NCBI GenBank assembly: GCA_041160955.1
Contig: JBEAVK010000009.1
Coordinates: 1 to 7,522 of the forward strand
Length of the DNA stretch: 7,522 nucleotides
From: M3007 sp041160955
Lineage (GTDB): Bacteria > Bacteroidota > Bacteroidia > Chitinophagales > Saprospiraceae
Direction of reading: 5' to 3'
Under the pieces are notes generated by a model. That model searched no databases, was not told the origin of the DNA, and saw nothing but the letters and a program-made list of their open reading frames with translations. The position numbers and the translations under genes were made by a program. Shown piece after piece: positions 1-6,021 of the stretch (within the stretch, counting starts at the first letter, position 1; each line of letters starts with the position of its first letter).

Positions 1-10
1 GGGGGATACT

Positions 11-47
11 GCAAAATTGTCGGGGCTGGGGGTATCGCCCCGACAAT
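11..47 (-). terminator. Intrinsic terminator of the TonB-dependent receptor gene
   Basis: A perfect 11-bp inverted repeat, ATTGTCGGGGC (16-26) and GCCCCGACAAT (37-47), encloses a 10-base loop. Read on the minus strand, the GC-rich stem is followed by TTTT (the last T of the stem and the next bases, about 13-16), the layout of a Rho-independent terminator. It starts 57 bases past the receptor stop codon. On the plus strand the stem is followed by ATATAC rather than a T run, so it should act mainly on minus-strand transcripts. Confidence 0.75.
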
Positions 48-104
48 ATACAAAATCCAATACCGTGCAAACTTTAGTATCTCAATTAATGATGTCCAAG
101 TACT

Positions 105-2561
105 TTAAAATTCCACAATTATCCCAATAGTTGGCAATAACGATCCACTCAAATTATCCAAAATAATTGGAATAGCATTAGCGCCGTCGGGGCGGAGCGG
201 CAGGTTGTCGGTGGTTTTCCAATCTGTATTGTCCTCATTGCGGGCAAATGTGTAGTTCGGTTCGCCTTGGGATTTGGAGGAAAGCGCATTCTGAATATCC
301 ACGAAAATATCCAAAGTAGCGCGGCGGTAGTTCCATTTTTTATCAATCCTCAAATCCAATTGATTGAACGCAGTAAGACGCAACGTATTAATTTGGTCGG
401 CATCGAGTGTGCCAGTACCCGTTACGGCATAATCGCGGCGGCTGGCCACATCGTCAAATGGCGTATAAGGCACACCACCTTGGTAGCGGTATTTAACGCC
501 TAATTCCCAGTTTTTCCCGAATTTGTAGCCCAAAATAGCAGAAAACAGGTGGCGATTGTCCCAAGAAGAAGGTATTTCCCGACCATTGGCATTGCTAAAT
601 TTAGACCAAAACAGGGTATAAGATCCCGTAAAGAAGAAATTTTTCAGTAGTTTTTGTTGTACAAATAATTCTACTCCGGTGGCTTCTCCTGTGCCAATAC
701 TACTTACTTTTTCGTTGCCCAATACCCCAAATCCATTGCCTTGGTTGGCCAAACTCAGCCCACTTATGGCACTTACTGGATAATCGGCATAGCGTTTTAG
801 GAAACCTTCCACCGTGATCCGCAGCGATCTTGTCGGCAAATATTCCAGTCCTGCCACATAGTGATCGCTTCGTAGGTAATTAATATCTTTATTGACCAAA
901 ACATTATCGTTATCGCGGAAACCCAACACGGTATATGGTGCTAATTTGAAATAACGCCCTACGCTTGCGCTTGCTTTCCATTTTTCGGCCAATGCATAAG
1001 AAATACTTGCACGCGGACTCAATGTGCGCCAAATATCATTACCATTGTTCATAAAAGTATTGCCATCGGTACGGACACCGACCGAGAGAGCAAGCCTTTG
1101 ATCCAAAAATGTGCGATTTACTTGTCCAAAGAAACCATATTTTAAGAAATTGATAGCAGTGTTGAAATTAAGGGTTAATCCGGGCTGGATGATATTTCCA
1201 TTGTCGTCCTTTACTTCTGGTAATATGCGATTGAAGGTATTATTGTTGTATTTAACATATTGGATACCGCCACCGAGAGCATATTTCCAGTCACCAACGT
1301 ATTTATTATAATCGAAACGGAGTTTGTTTTCGATTTCTTGGCTTTGGATGCGGAGTTTGCGCTTGGCTTCGTCGTTTTGTTTTCCATCAAAATTATCGTT
1401 GAATTGGTCGAGCCGATTATCGAGCATATTTCGGCTAAAGGTTAGGTTCCAAAAACCATCTTCCACCAAGCGTTTGAGGGCAAATCCTTGGGTATAGTTC
1501 CATTGGTTGATACTGGGCACAGAACCTAGAATATAGTTATTTTCGGGCGAGGATTCTTTGGGTGCTGCAAAATAAAATTTGTCAATTGCTCCTACACCGA
1601 GGCTGGTAATGGTCGTTTTTGCATTAATTTTATGCGTTACTTTGTATTGAAAATCCCAATAATCAGGGCGAATGGGCAGACCAATCAATTGAAATAAAAA
1701 CTGTAAATACGAGCGGCGCGCCGAGGCAAGAAAGGTTGTTTTGCCGTTTTTGGCCAATGGCCCTTCTAAGGTGAGGGCGGTTTCGCTAGCACTTACCCTA
1801 AAATTACCCTGAACGCGCTCCGGATTGCCATCGCGTTGGGTAAATTGTAGCACACCGGAGAGCGGATTATCGTAACGCGCATTAAAAGCCGAAGTAGAGA
1901 GCGTTGCATCTTCGATAAATGACACATTCAACTGCCCAACCGGGCCACCTGCTGCGCCTTGTGTGGTAAAGTGGTTGATCACTGGAATTTCTACACCATC
2001 GAGATAAAACACGTTTTCGCTGGGGCCGCCGCCGCGAATAATAAGGTCGTTGCGCCCGCCACCGCCGCCGCCCGCGCCTGCACCCACGCCTGGGAGGGCT
2101 TGGAGGACTCGAGAAATGTCAAAATTGCCCCCCGGATTGCTTTTGATCTCTTCTACGCTTAGGTTTTGGATAGAAAGCGGTGTTTCGACAGAGGCAATTT
2201 TGACCGATTTGTTGGTAGCAATCACTACTTCGCCGAGGCTATTGGCATCGGGTTCTATTTGGAAATTTACTTGGCTGGCATTGCCCGTAGTGACCACCAC
2301 ATTAAACTTGGTGAATGGCGCATAACCAATATAAGTCGCCACGATATTGTAAGAGCGCGGCGGTACATTATTGAGCCTAAACTTGCCGTCAATATCAGTA
2401 GTAGTGCCTAATTCGGTGCCTTCCAAACGGATGGTGACCCCAACCAAGGCTTCTTGTGTCAACTTATCGACGACTGAACCGTTTAGTGTGCCGAGGTTTT
2501 GTGCCAGGGCAATACTGGCGGTAAGCAGTAAAGTCAGAATAGATAGAATAATTCGTTGCAT
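105..2561 (-). CDS. TonB-dependent outer-membrane receptor with carboxypeptidase-regulatory-like domain
   Basis: An 818-residue outer-membrane receptor that would import a ligand using TonB-ExbBD energy. Residues 1-20 are a signal peptide ending ALA, with Gln-Asn after the cut. Residues about 24-108 form a CarboxypepD_reg-like beta-sandwich (GSVVDKLTQEALVGVTI, then TTTDIDGKFRL). LGEVVIA at 109-115 resembles the linker before the plug. The plug runs about 122-240 and includes NDLIIRGGGPSENVFYLDGV. The rest is beta-barrel, ending in a terminal Phe (IIVEF) as expected for BAM insertion. It is shorter than typical SusC proteins, and no SusD gene adjoins it, so it is probably not a glycan-type SusCD receptor. 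The ligand cannot be deduced. The leader is A-rich without a Shine-Dalgarno. The divergent MarR-like gene and shared inverted repeats suggest regulation. A Gly-rich stretch at 158-169 lies in the plug. Confidence 0.93.
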   Translation of the reverse strand: MQRIILSILTLLLTASIALAQNLGTLNGSVVDKLTQEALVGVTIRLEGTELGTTTDIDGKFRLNNVPPRSYNIVATYIGYAPFTKFNVVVTTGNASQVNFQIEPDANSLGEVVIATNKSVKIASVETPLSIQNLSVEEIKSNPGGNFDISRVLQALPGVGAGAGGGGGGRNDLIIRGGGPSENVFYLDGVEIPVINHFTTQGAAGGPVGQLNVSFIEDATLSTSAFNARYDNPLSGVLQFTQRDGNPERVQGNFRVSASETALTLEGPLAKNGKTTFLASARRSYLQFLFQLIGLPIRPDYWDFQYKVTHKINAKTTITSLGVGAIDKFYFAAPKESSPENNYILGSVPSINQWNYTQGFALKRLVEDGFWNLTFSRNMLDNRLDQFNDNFDGKQNDEAKRKLRIQSQEIENKLRFDYNKYVGDWKYALGGGIQYVKYNNNTFNRILPEVKDDNGNIIQPGLTLNFNTAINFLKYGFFGQVNRTFLDQRLALSVGVRTDGNTFMNNGNDIWRTLSPRASISYALAEKWKASASVGRYFKLAPYTVLGFRDNDNVLVNKDINYLRSDHYVAGLEYLPTRSLRITVEGFLKRYADYPVSAISGLSLANQGNGFGVLGNEKVSSIGTGEATGVELFVQQKLLKNFFFTGSYTLFWSKFSNANGREIPSSWDNRHLFSAILGYKFGKNWELGVKYRYQGGVPYTPFDDVASRRDYAVTGTGTLDADQINTLRLTAFNQLDLRIDKKWNYRRATLDIFVDIQNALSSKSQGEPNYTFARNEDNTDWKTTDNLPLRPDGANAIPIILDNLSGSLLPTIGIIVEF

Positions 2562-2588
2562 GTGCTTATTTTTGATAATGCTGTAAAA

Positions 2589-2639
2589 TGAATGTAGTCT
2601 TTTAAACTAATTTCTTGAAAAATAGTTTAATTACATTCA
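2589..2639. promoter_or_regulatory. Two-part inverted repeat, candidate operator between receptor and regulator
   Basis: TGAATGTA (2589-2596) pairs with TACATTCA (2632-2639), and TTAAACTA (2602-2609) pairs with TAGTTTAA (2623-2630). The centre is 13 bases (2610-2622). The spacers between outer and inner arms differ, 5 bases on the left and 1 on the right, so the palindrome is slightly asymmetric. It lies in the 135-bp gap between the divergent receptor and MarR-like genes. There is no GC-rich stem with T run, so a protein-binding site is more likely than a terminator. A weak match to the Bacteroidota -7 box on the minus strand, TATTTTTC (2617-2624), falls inside it and could serve the receptor gene. 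Binding by the neighbouring regulator is inference. Confidence 0.6.
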
Positions 2640-2661
2640 AAAAAAAATAAAAAAAGATTAT

Positions 2662-2669
2662 TTACATTC
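2662..2669 (+). promoter_or_regulatory. Third operator half-site over the regulator promoter
   Basis: TTACATTC repeats exactly the bases at 2631-2638, 31 bp (about three helical turns) downstream. It sits just where the -33 element of the regulator's promoter should be, where a bound repressor would block RNA polymerase. This supports negative autoregulation, but only one half-site is seen here. Confidence 0.4.
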
Positions 2670-2680
2670 TAATTTCATAC

Positions 2681-2688
2681 TACCTTTG
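2681..2688 (+). promoter_or_regulatory. Bacteroidota -7 promoter box of the MarR-like regulator gene
   Basis: TACCTTTG matches TAnnTTTG, the -7 box of the Bacteroidota housekeeping sigma factor. The -33 TTTG element is poor: about 19 bases upstream are only TTAT/TTTA (2658-2664), which may mean a weak or regulated promoter. The box ends 8 bases before the ATG at 2697, so the transcript would have an extremely short leader or none. Confidence 0.55.
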
Positions 2689-2696
2689 TTGCAATT

Positions 2697-3335
2697 ATGA
2701 TGAATTACGCTTTGTTACAACAACTCATTACGGAGTGTGCCCAATACGAACAAACCAACGGGCAACAAGCCGATATGCCTCAATTCGCGCGGTGGTTGGC
2801 CAATAAATACGATCCATTAGAACATGTAAATATGGAGGCCTCCACCGCTGTTGAAGGAGCATCTACCGAAGTTGTAATTGGGCGGATTGTATTTTTCTTG
2901 ACGCGTTATGCAAAAATTTACGCCAAAAAAGCCTTGGAAGGTTCGGTTTTGAGCAGTATTGATGAGTTTGTGTATTTGGCGGCATTGCTCCATTACCAAA
3001 AGGGCTTGAGTAAATCGGAATTGATCCGTTATAACCGACATGAAAAGCCGACGGGTATGGAAATTATACGTAGGTTAATTGCTTTGGGACTTGTGGCTCA
3101 AGCACCTTCTGAAATGGACAAAAGAAGTACGGTGCTTGCGATTACGGAAGCGGGAAAGGCGGCTGTTTTTCCATTATTTGACAAAATGTCGGTAGTTTCT
3201 AAGGTGATTGTGGGTGATCTGGGCGTAAAAGAACAATTGCAACTGGCTGGGCTATTGGAGCAATTGGAGCATTTTCACCAAGGGTTGTTGGGTAGTTTGA
3301 AGGGGGATTGGGGGTTGGAGGATTTGGGTAGGTAG
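2697..3335 (+). CDS. MarR-like winged-helix transcriptional regulator
   Basis: A 212-residue cytoplasmic DNA-binding protein. The winged helix spans about residues 88-156. It has a recognition-helix region (KSELIRYNRHEKPTGMEII), then RLIALGLV, then a wing with DKRSTVLAITEAGK (Asp141-Lys142-Arg143), the classic MarR wing signature. The helical N-terminal part (1-85) and C-terminal part (157-212) would make the dimer interface. At 212 residues it is longer than ordinary MarR proteins (about 140-160) because of the N-terminal extension. Two consecutive ATGs (2697 and 2700) could start it; the promoter box is so close that either leaves a near-leaderless mRNA. It is divergent from the receptor gene with operator-like repeats between them, so it probably controls itself and the receptor. 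The inducer is unknown. Confidence 0.85.
   Translation: MMNYALLQQLITECAQYEQTNGQQADMPQFARWLANKYDPLEHVNMEASTAVEGASTEVVIGRIVFFLTRYAKIYAKKALEGSVLSSIDEFVYLAALLHYQKGLSKSELIRYNRHEKPTGMEIIRRLIALGLVAQAPSEMDKRSTVLAITEAGKAAVFPLFDKMSVVSKVIVGDLGVKEQLQLAGLLEQLEHFHQGLLGSLKGDWGLEDLGR
3282..3314 (+). other. G-run cluster with quadruplex potential at the end of the regulator gene
   Basis: Four G runs (3282-3284, 3290-3292, 3302-3306, 3310-3314) are separated by 5, 9 and 3 bases on the coding strand, with a fifth run at 3326-3328. This meets a loose G-quadruplex pattern in the mRNA. The codons read Gly-Leu-Leu-Gly-Ser-Leu-Lys-Gly-Asp-Trp-Gly, so it may simply reflect Gly/Trp/Leu codons. Confidence 0.25.
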
Positions 3336-3354
3336 GCTATTGGGCTGGATGATG

Positions 3355-3400
3355 AACCATACCACTAGGTAGCGTTTGCAGCACCTAATGGTATGGTTTT
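3355..3400 (+). terminator. Hairpin terminator between convergent regulator and lipoprotein genes
   Basis: A 16-base arm AACCATACCACTAGGT (3355-3370) pairs with ACCTAATGGTATGGTT (3383-3398) with a single mismatch around a 12-base loop. On the plus strand the stem runs into TTTT (3397-3400), so it should terminate the regulator transcript 20 bases after its stop. On the minus strand only a short T run follows, so stopping of the convergent lipoprotein transcript is less certain. Confidence 0.75.
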
Positions 3401-3409
3401 ATCAAGAAA

Positions 3410-3970
3410 CTACTCCGTTTTTAAGTAAAAAGCACCTTCTGTTACATACACTGAATCGGGCAGATTAAACTCGCTTAGGTCAAAATTTTTCACATTATTC
3501 AGGTGTAATTGAAAACGGCCTTCTACTGTTTTTGCAATTGTATCGATTTCAATTACTTCAATAAAATCGTCTGGATATAAGTCTGTAGATCTCAAATGCG
3601 CTACTGGCTGGTCAAGTTCAATCGTCCAAGAAAGAATTGAATTTGGCTTGGCTTCTCCAAAATTGCTAGTTGGAAAATTGTACAACTTATATTTACCTAT
3701 GCTATAAGGAATTCGAGTTATTGAAAATTTTTCCTCTAAAGAAGGTGTCTGTAGTATTTTCCTATAACCTGTTTGCATATGAAAAATTTTATTGCCTGAA
3801 TATGATATCGTCGCTGACATAACAATACCCATGTTATTTTTTTTGAAAGCAATAGTACCTAAATCAGTCAGGTGAGTAGGCTCTACGGGTGTTATTAGGG
3901 GTGCGGGGTCTTTTTTACAACCCAGTATAATTACAAGGGAGAAAAGAAATAAAGAAAAAATATTTTTCAT
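3410..3970 (-). CDS. Small membrane-anchored lipoprotein, function unknown
   Basis: A 186-residue predicted lipoprotein. A short signal peptide (1-17) ends in the lipobox I-L-G-Cys18, followed by Lys-Lys-Asp-Pro-Ala-Pro and a Pro/Thr-rich linker to about residue 32. The remainder looks all-beta, with alternating polar and hydrophobic strands. The segment near 149-159 (VEGRFQLHLNN) resembles the 'GxFxF' strand in small Bacteroidota lipoproteins of the DUF6252 kind, but this family link is only a resemblance and I do not recognise the protein firmly. It lies 41 bases downstream of a broken secreted-protein ORF on the same strand, and no clear promoter lies in the gap, so both probably share the promoter at about 4316-4323. 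It converges on the regulator gene. The envelope location is well supported; the role is unknown. Confidence 0.8.
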   Translation of the reverse strand: MKNIFSLFLFSLVIILGCKKDPAPLITPVEPTHLTDLGTIAFKKNNMGIVMSATISYSGNKIFHMQTGYRKILQTPSLEEKFSITRIPYSIGKYKLYNFPTSNFGEAKPNSILSWTIELDQPVAHLRSTDLYPDDFIEVIEIDTIAKTVEGRFQLHLNNVKNFDLSEFNLPDSVYVTEGAFYLKTE

Positions 3971-4011
3971 AGCATTACTAGAGTTTGAAGAATGAAAGTG
4001 ATTGGGTTTGC

Positions 4012-4289
4012 TTATCTGTTATTCGGCAACGTAGGTAAAGTAAATTGGATTTCTCCATGGTGTTGTAAAGTCCGCATATCAGCCAAAGACACCATCTGTG
4101 CTTGTTGGCTATAAGCGGGGGAAGATAATTTCTGATACCGTAACATAGCGTCTGTTGCTAAACTAACATTACCGGAATTAATTGTTGTGAAAAGCGAATT
4201 TTGCGCATAAGACGTGCCGCAAATGAGTAGTAGCAGGAGAATTACCCCCCCCTCCCTACCATAAATAGGGTATTTTTAAATAGTTTCAT
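4012..4289 (-). pseudogene. Frameshifted small secreted-protein ORF (signal peptide split at a G8 run)
   Basis: From the ATG at 4289 the frame reads MKLFKNTLFMVGRGG and then stops directly after a run of eight G (plus-strand C, 4245-4252). One frame over, starting at the last G of the run, a 77-codon ORF continues: VILLLLLICGTSYAQNS, the rest of a normal signal peptide ending SYA-QN, then about 60 residues to a stop at 4012-4014. A run of nine or six G would join the parts into one protein of 92 or 91 residues. The promoter and signal peptide look intact, so it was recently, or sometimes is, a real gene. The mature segment (LQHHGEIQFTLP near the end) vaguely resembles the start of secreted Bacteroidota peptidase propeptides, which are far longer, so the 3' end may also be truncated. 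Alternatives are phase variation or a base-calling error. The lipoprotein gene follows. Confidence 0.6.
4245..4252 (-). repeat. Homopolymer G8 tract inside a signal-peptide coding region
   Basis: Eight consecutive C on the plus strand (G on the coding strand) lie exactly at the point where the reading frame breaks. Homopolymer G/C runs of this length are prone to slipped-strand mispairing. In this AT-rich stretch the run stands out. Confidence 0.85.
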
Positions 4290-4315
4290 AATGAAAAAAT
4301 TGTTTTAATGAATTG

Positions 4316-4323
4316 CAAACATA
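4316..4323 (-). promoter_or_regulatory. Bacteroidota -7 promoter box for the broken secreted ORF and lipoprotein gene
   Basis: On the minus strand TATGTTTG is an exact TAnnTTTG match. It lies 26 bases upstream of the ATG at 4289. The -33 region, about 19-21 bases further upstream, is a T-rich tract (around 4343-4352) without a perfect TTTG. A TTTG nearer by (4336-4339) is too close for normal spacing. Transcription would start at about 4308-4311. Confidence 0.55.
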
Positions 4324-4360
4324 GGTATTTCTTTTCAAATAAAAAAAATATTAACAAATT

Positions 4361-4384
4361 AAAAAAAAATACATGTTTTTTTTT
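4361..4384 (-). terminator. A9/T9 hairpin at the prenyltransferase stop codon, weak terminator candidate
   Basis: Nine A (4361-4369), TACATG, then nine T (4376-4384) form a perfect 9-bp but purely A-T stem. On the minus strand it overlaps the prenyltransferase stop codon and ends in a run of U. The stem lacks G-C pairs, so termination would be inefficient. Readthrough into the broken ORF and lipoprotein gene is possible. Confidence 0.25.
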
Positions 4385-5273
4385 ACACCAAAGCATACCC
4401 CAAAACCAACAAATACTCCCCAAATAAAAACACCCAAAAACGAATATAAAACCGATAAATACCTTCGGGGCTTTGTAGCGAAGATGTAAAAACATGTCCT
4501 AAAAACAAGAGTAAAAGGGCGAAATGCCCTACTAAAAGCAGCCAACCTTCCGCGCCAAGTGCCATCCAACTATATACCACACTAAACAAATATGCCGCAA
4601 TTACAAGCGCATTACCTGCATAAAAAGTCGTTTTTATGCTAAATAATAAAGGGAAAGTACGTATTTGATAGATATCGTCGCCTTTGGTATCGTACAAATC
4701 TTTGAACCAAGCAATGGCCAAACTAAATACGGATATAAAAATGGTGAGCAATAGGAGTTCGTTCCAATGTATGATTGCTCCACGAATCAAATGATCCAAA
4801 GCAGCACCAATAGCGAGGTTGACCAGTATCCCTCGCACCGCAATAATACAAAATGCGGCTGTGATATGGTGGCGTTTGAGCCGTAAAGGCGGTAGGGAAT
4901 AAGCCGCTCCAATTAGAATAATTGATAAAATAATGCTGAACATCAGCGGTGCGGCCATCCATGCGCTCCACAAGCAAATAACCAAACTCACACCTATTAT
5001 ATTACGGGCATTGGAAAGACTCAGTGCACCGCTGGCAATAGGGAGGAATGGCTTATTGATTTTGTCCATTTCCCAATCGGTGATTTGATTGAGACCCGTG
5101 ATAAACAGATTGCAAGTCAAGGCCGATAGTAAGGTCCAGCCGTAGAGTGTAATGTGTTCGGTGGCCGAAATGCCTTTACAGGCCAATAAATACAGCGTTG
5201 TGATGCTTAGGAATGAACCAATAATGGTATGCGGGCGTGTAAAATCCCAAAGTATTTTAAGTCGTTGAAGCAT
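4383..5273 (-). CDS. UbiA-family prenyltransferase, homogentisate phytyl/geranylgeranyl-transferase type
   Basis: A 296-residue integral-membrane enzyme that would join a prenyl diphosphate to an aromatic acceptor. RPHTIIGS at 13-20 is the characteristic start of homogentisate prenyltransferases. The first Asp-rich motif NQITDWEMDKINKP (62-75; Asp66, Asp70) followed by LPIASG (77-82) closely follows the tocopherol-type pattern NQxxDxxxDxxNKPxLPxASG. The second is KDLYDTKGD (191-199; Asp192, Asp195, Asp199), followed by QIRT. These bind the Mg-diphosphate. About nine hydrophobic helices are spread across the chain, and the length suits the family. MenA and UbiA proper, and chlorophyll synthase (whose motif has Asn-Glu-Pro rather than Asn-Lys-Pro), fit less well. 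It overlaps the methyltransferase gene by 17 bases, pointing to translational coupling. The divergent gene could make its prenyl diphosphate. Homogentisate as acceptor and the chain type are inferred from motifs, not shown. Confidence 0.88.
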   Translation of the reverse strand: MLQRLKILWDFTRPHTIIGSFLSITTLYLLACKGISATEHITLYGWTLLSALTCNLFITGLNQITDWEMDKINKPFLPIASGALSLSNARNIIGVSLVICLWSAWMAAPLMFSIILSIILIGAAYSLPPLRLKRHHITAAFCIIAVRGILVNLAIGAALDHLIRGAIIHWNELLLLTIFISVFSLAIAWFKDLYDTKGDDIYQIRTFPLLFSIKTTFYAGNALVIAAYLFSVVYSWMALGAEGWLLLVGHFALLLLFLGHVFTSSLQSPEGIYRFYIRFWVFLFGEYLLVLGYALV

Positions 5274-6015
5274 CGCGTGTTTGTCCCTGAATGACTGTCA
5301 GGTTGGTAAATAAATAAGTGTTTATTTTTGTTACATTTAATTGATAATCATTCAATTGCGCTGCAACACAAATCTGTTCGTAATAAGTAATTTTCTTTGA
5401 TTTGAACACCGAGATAATACCATCAATGGTGACAGTGAGTAAATTGATGGGAATCAAATAGGTCAAAAGCAGCCGCAGCCACGAAAAAGGTTTGATAAAT
5501 GGTGCTACGAGCAACTGACCAAGGGTGGTTGTGAGCAGTATCTTAACAAATTCAAAAGGATTGGGTTGCAGAATCTCAACAATAATGAATGGACTGCCCG
5601 ATTGTTGTAATTGTTGAAGGATACTTATTTGTGTTGCTGCATCGAAATGATGAAAAGCATTAAACATGGTGTATAACCTATTTTTTTCAAATGGGGCAGT
5701 GAGAATATCGTAACTTGTGGCTTCAAAAATGATTTCGTGCGGCGAAACAATGGTTTGTGCAGGTGGATTGGGGTATTTATCGGTGAGCAAAATGCGTTGC
5801 CTGGGCGATAATTGGTGGGCAATAAATAAGATTGGGCGGGCATTTCCCGTACAAAGATCCACTATTTGGTGCACTGCATCGTTGTTGCAGGCTTTACGCA
5901 CCAATGGCACAATGGGCTGGTAAATCCGCGTCCAGGCTACCATGTCTCCGATAAATTCCGTTTGAAAACGCCTTAAAATAGGCGGAAACCAGTCGTAGTC
6001 TTCTAATTCTTTCAT
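5257..6015 (-). CDS. Class I SAM-dependent methyltransferase with hydrophobic C-terminal region
   Basis: A 252-residue predicted methyltransferase. SAM-binding motif I is VDLCTGNARP (52-61; Asp53, Gly57), a variant of the usual DxGxGxG. Strand 2 ends in the ribose-binding acid of LLTDKYPN (Asp79). MFNAFHHF (117-124) matches the motif IV/post-region, and IIVEILQPN (144-152) the following strand. Residues about 155-205 are strongly hydrophobic (LLTTTLGQLLVAPF, LLLTYLIPINLLTV), suggesting membrane association and a lipid-like substrate. The gene overlaps the downstream prenyltransferase by 17 bases. Its natural role would be methylating the prenylated aromatic product, as VTE3-type and UbiE-type enzymes do, but it shows no specific signature of either and the substrate is inference. 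Its ATG is 6 bases from the ATG of the divergent kinase-like gene. The start is favoured because DWFPPILRRFQTEF follows, a typical N-terminal helix; the next Met is at 25. Confidence 0.8.
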   Translation of the reverse strand: MKELEDYDWFPPILRRFQTEFIGDMVAWTRIYQPIVPLVRKACNNDAVHQIVDLCTGNARPILFIAHQLSPRQRILLTDKYPNPPAQTIVSPHEIIFEATSYDILTAPFEKNRLYTMFNAFHHFDAATQISILQQLQQSGSPFIIVEILQPNPFEFVKILLTTTLGQLLVAPFIKPFSWLRLLLTYLIPINLLTVTIDGIISVFKSKKITYYEQICVAAQLNDYQLNVTKINTYLFTNLTVIQGQTRDASTT

Positions 6016-6021
6016 TTAGAA

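Noticed and set aside
1..36. GGGGGATAC (1-9) and GGGGGTATC (28-36) as a repeat pair
   Set aside because: They are similar only in the G run, are neither exact direct nor inverted repeats, and one lies in the terminator loop.
2050..2325. Plus-strand ORF starting with a proline-rich segment
   Set aside because: It is the antisense of the Gly-rich plug of the receptor; the Pro run is just the complement of Gly codons.
105..2561. SusC-type glycan importer with SusD partner
   Set aside because: The receptor is shorter than SusC, and neither flank carries a SusD-like lipoprotein. The small lipoprotein at 3410-3970 is far too short and is separated by the regulator gene.
4286..4569. Two overlapping minus-strand ORFs rich in Phe/Gly/Cys
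   Set aside because: They are out-of-frame readings of the C-terminal part of the prenyltransferase and of the AT-rich region after it. They overlap the real frame and show no start context.
4383..5273. Menaquinone (MenA), 4-hydroxybenzoate (UbiA) or chlorophyll synthase assignment
   Set aside because: The RPHTIIG start, the Asn-Lys-Pro after the first Asp motif with LPIASG, and the KDLYDTKGD second motif fit the homogentisate prenyltransferase branch better than these.
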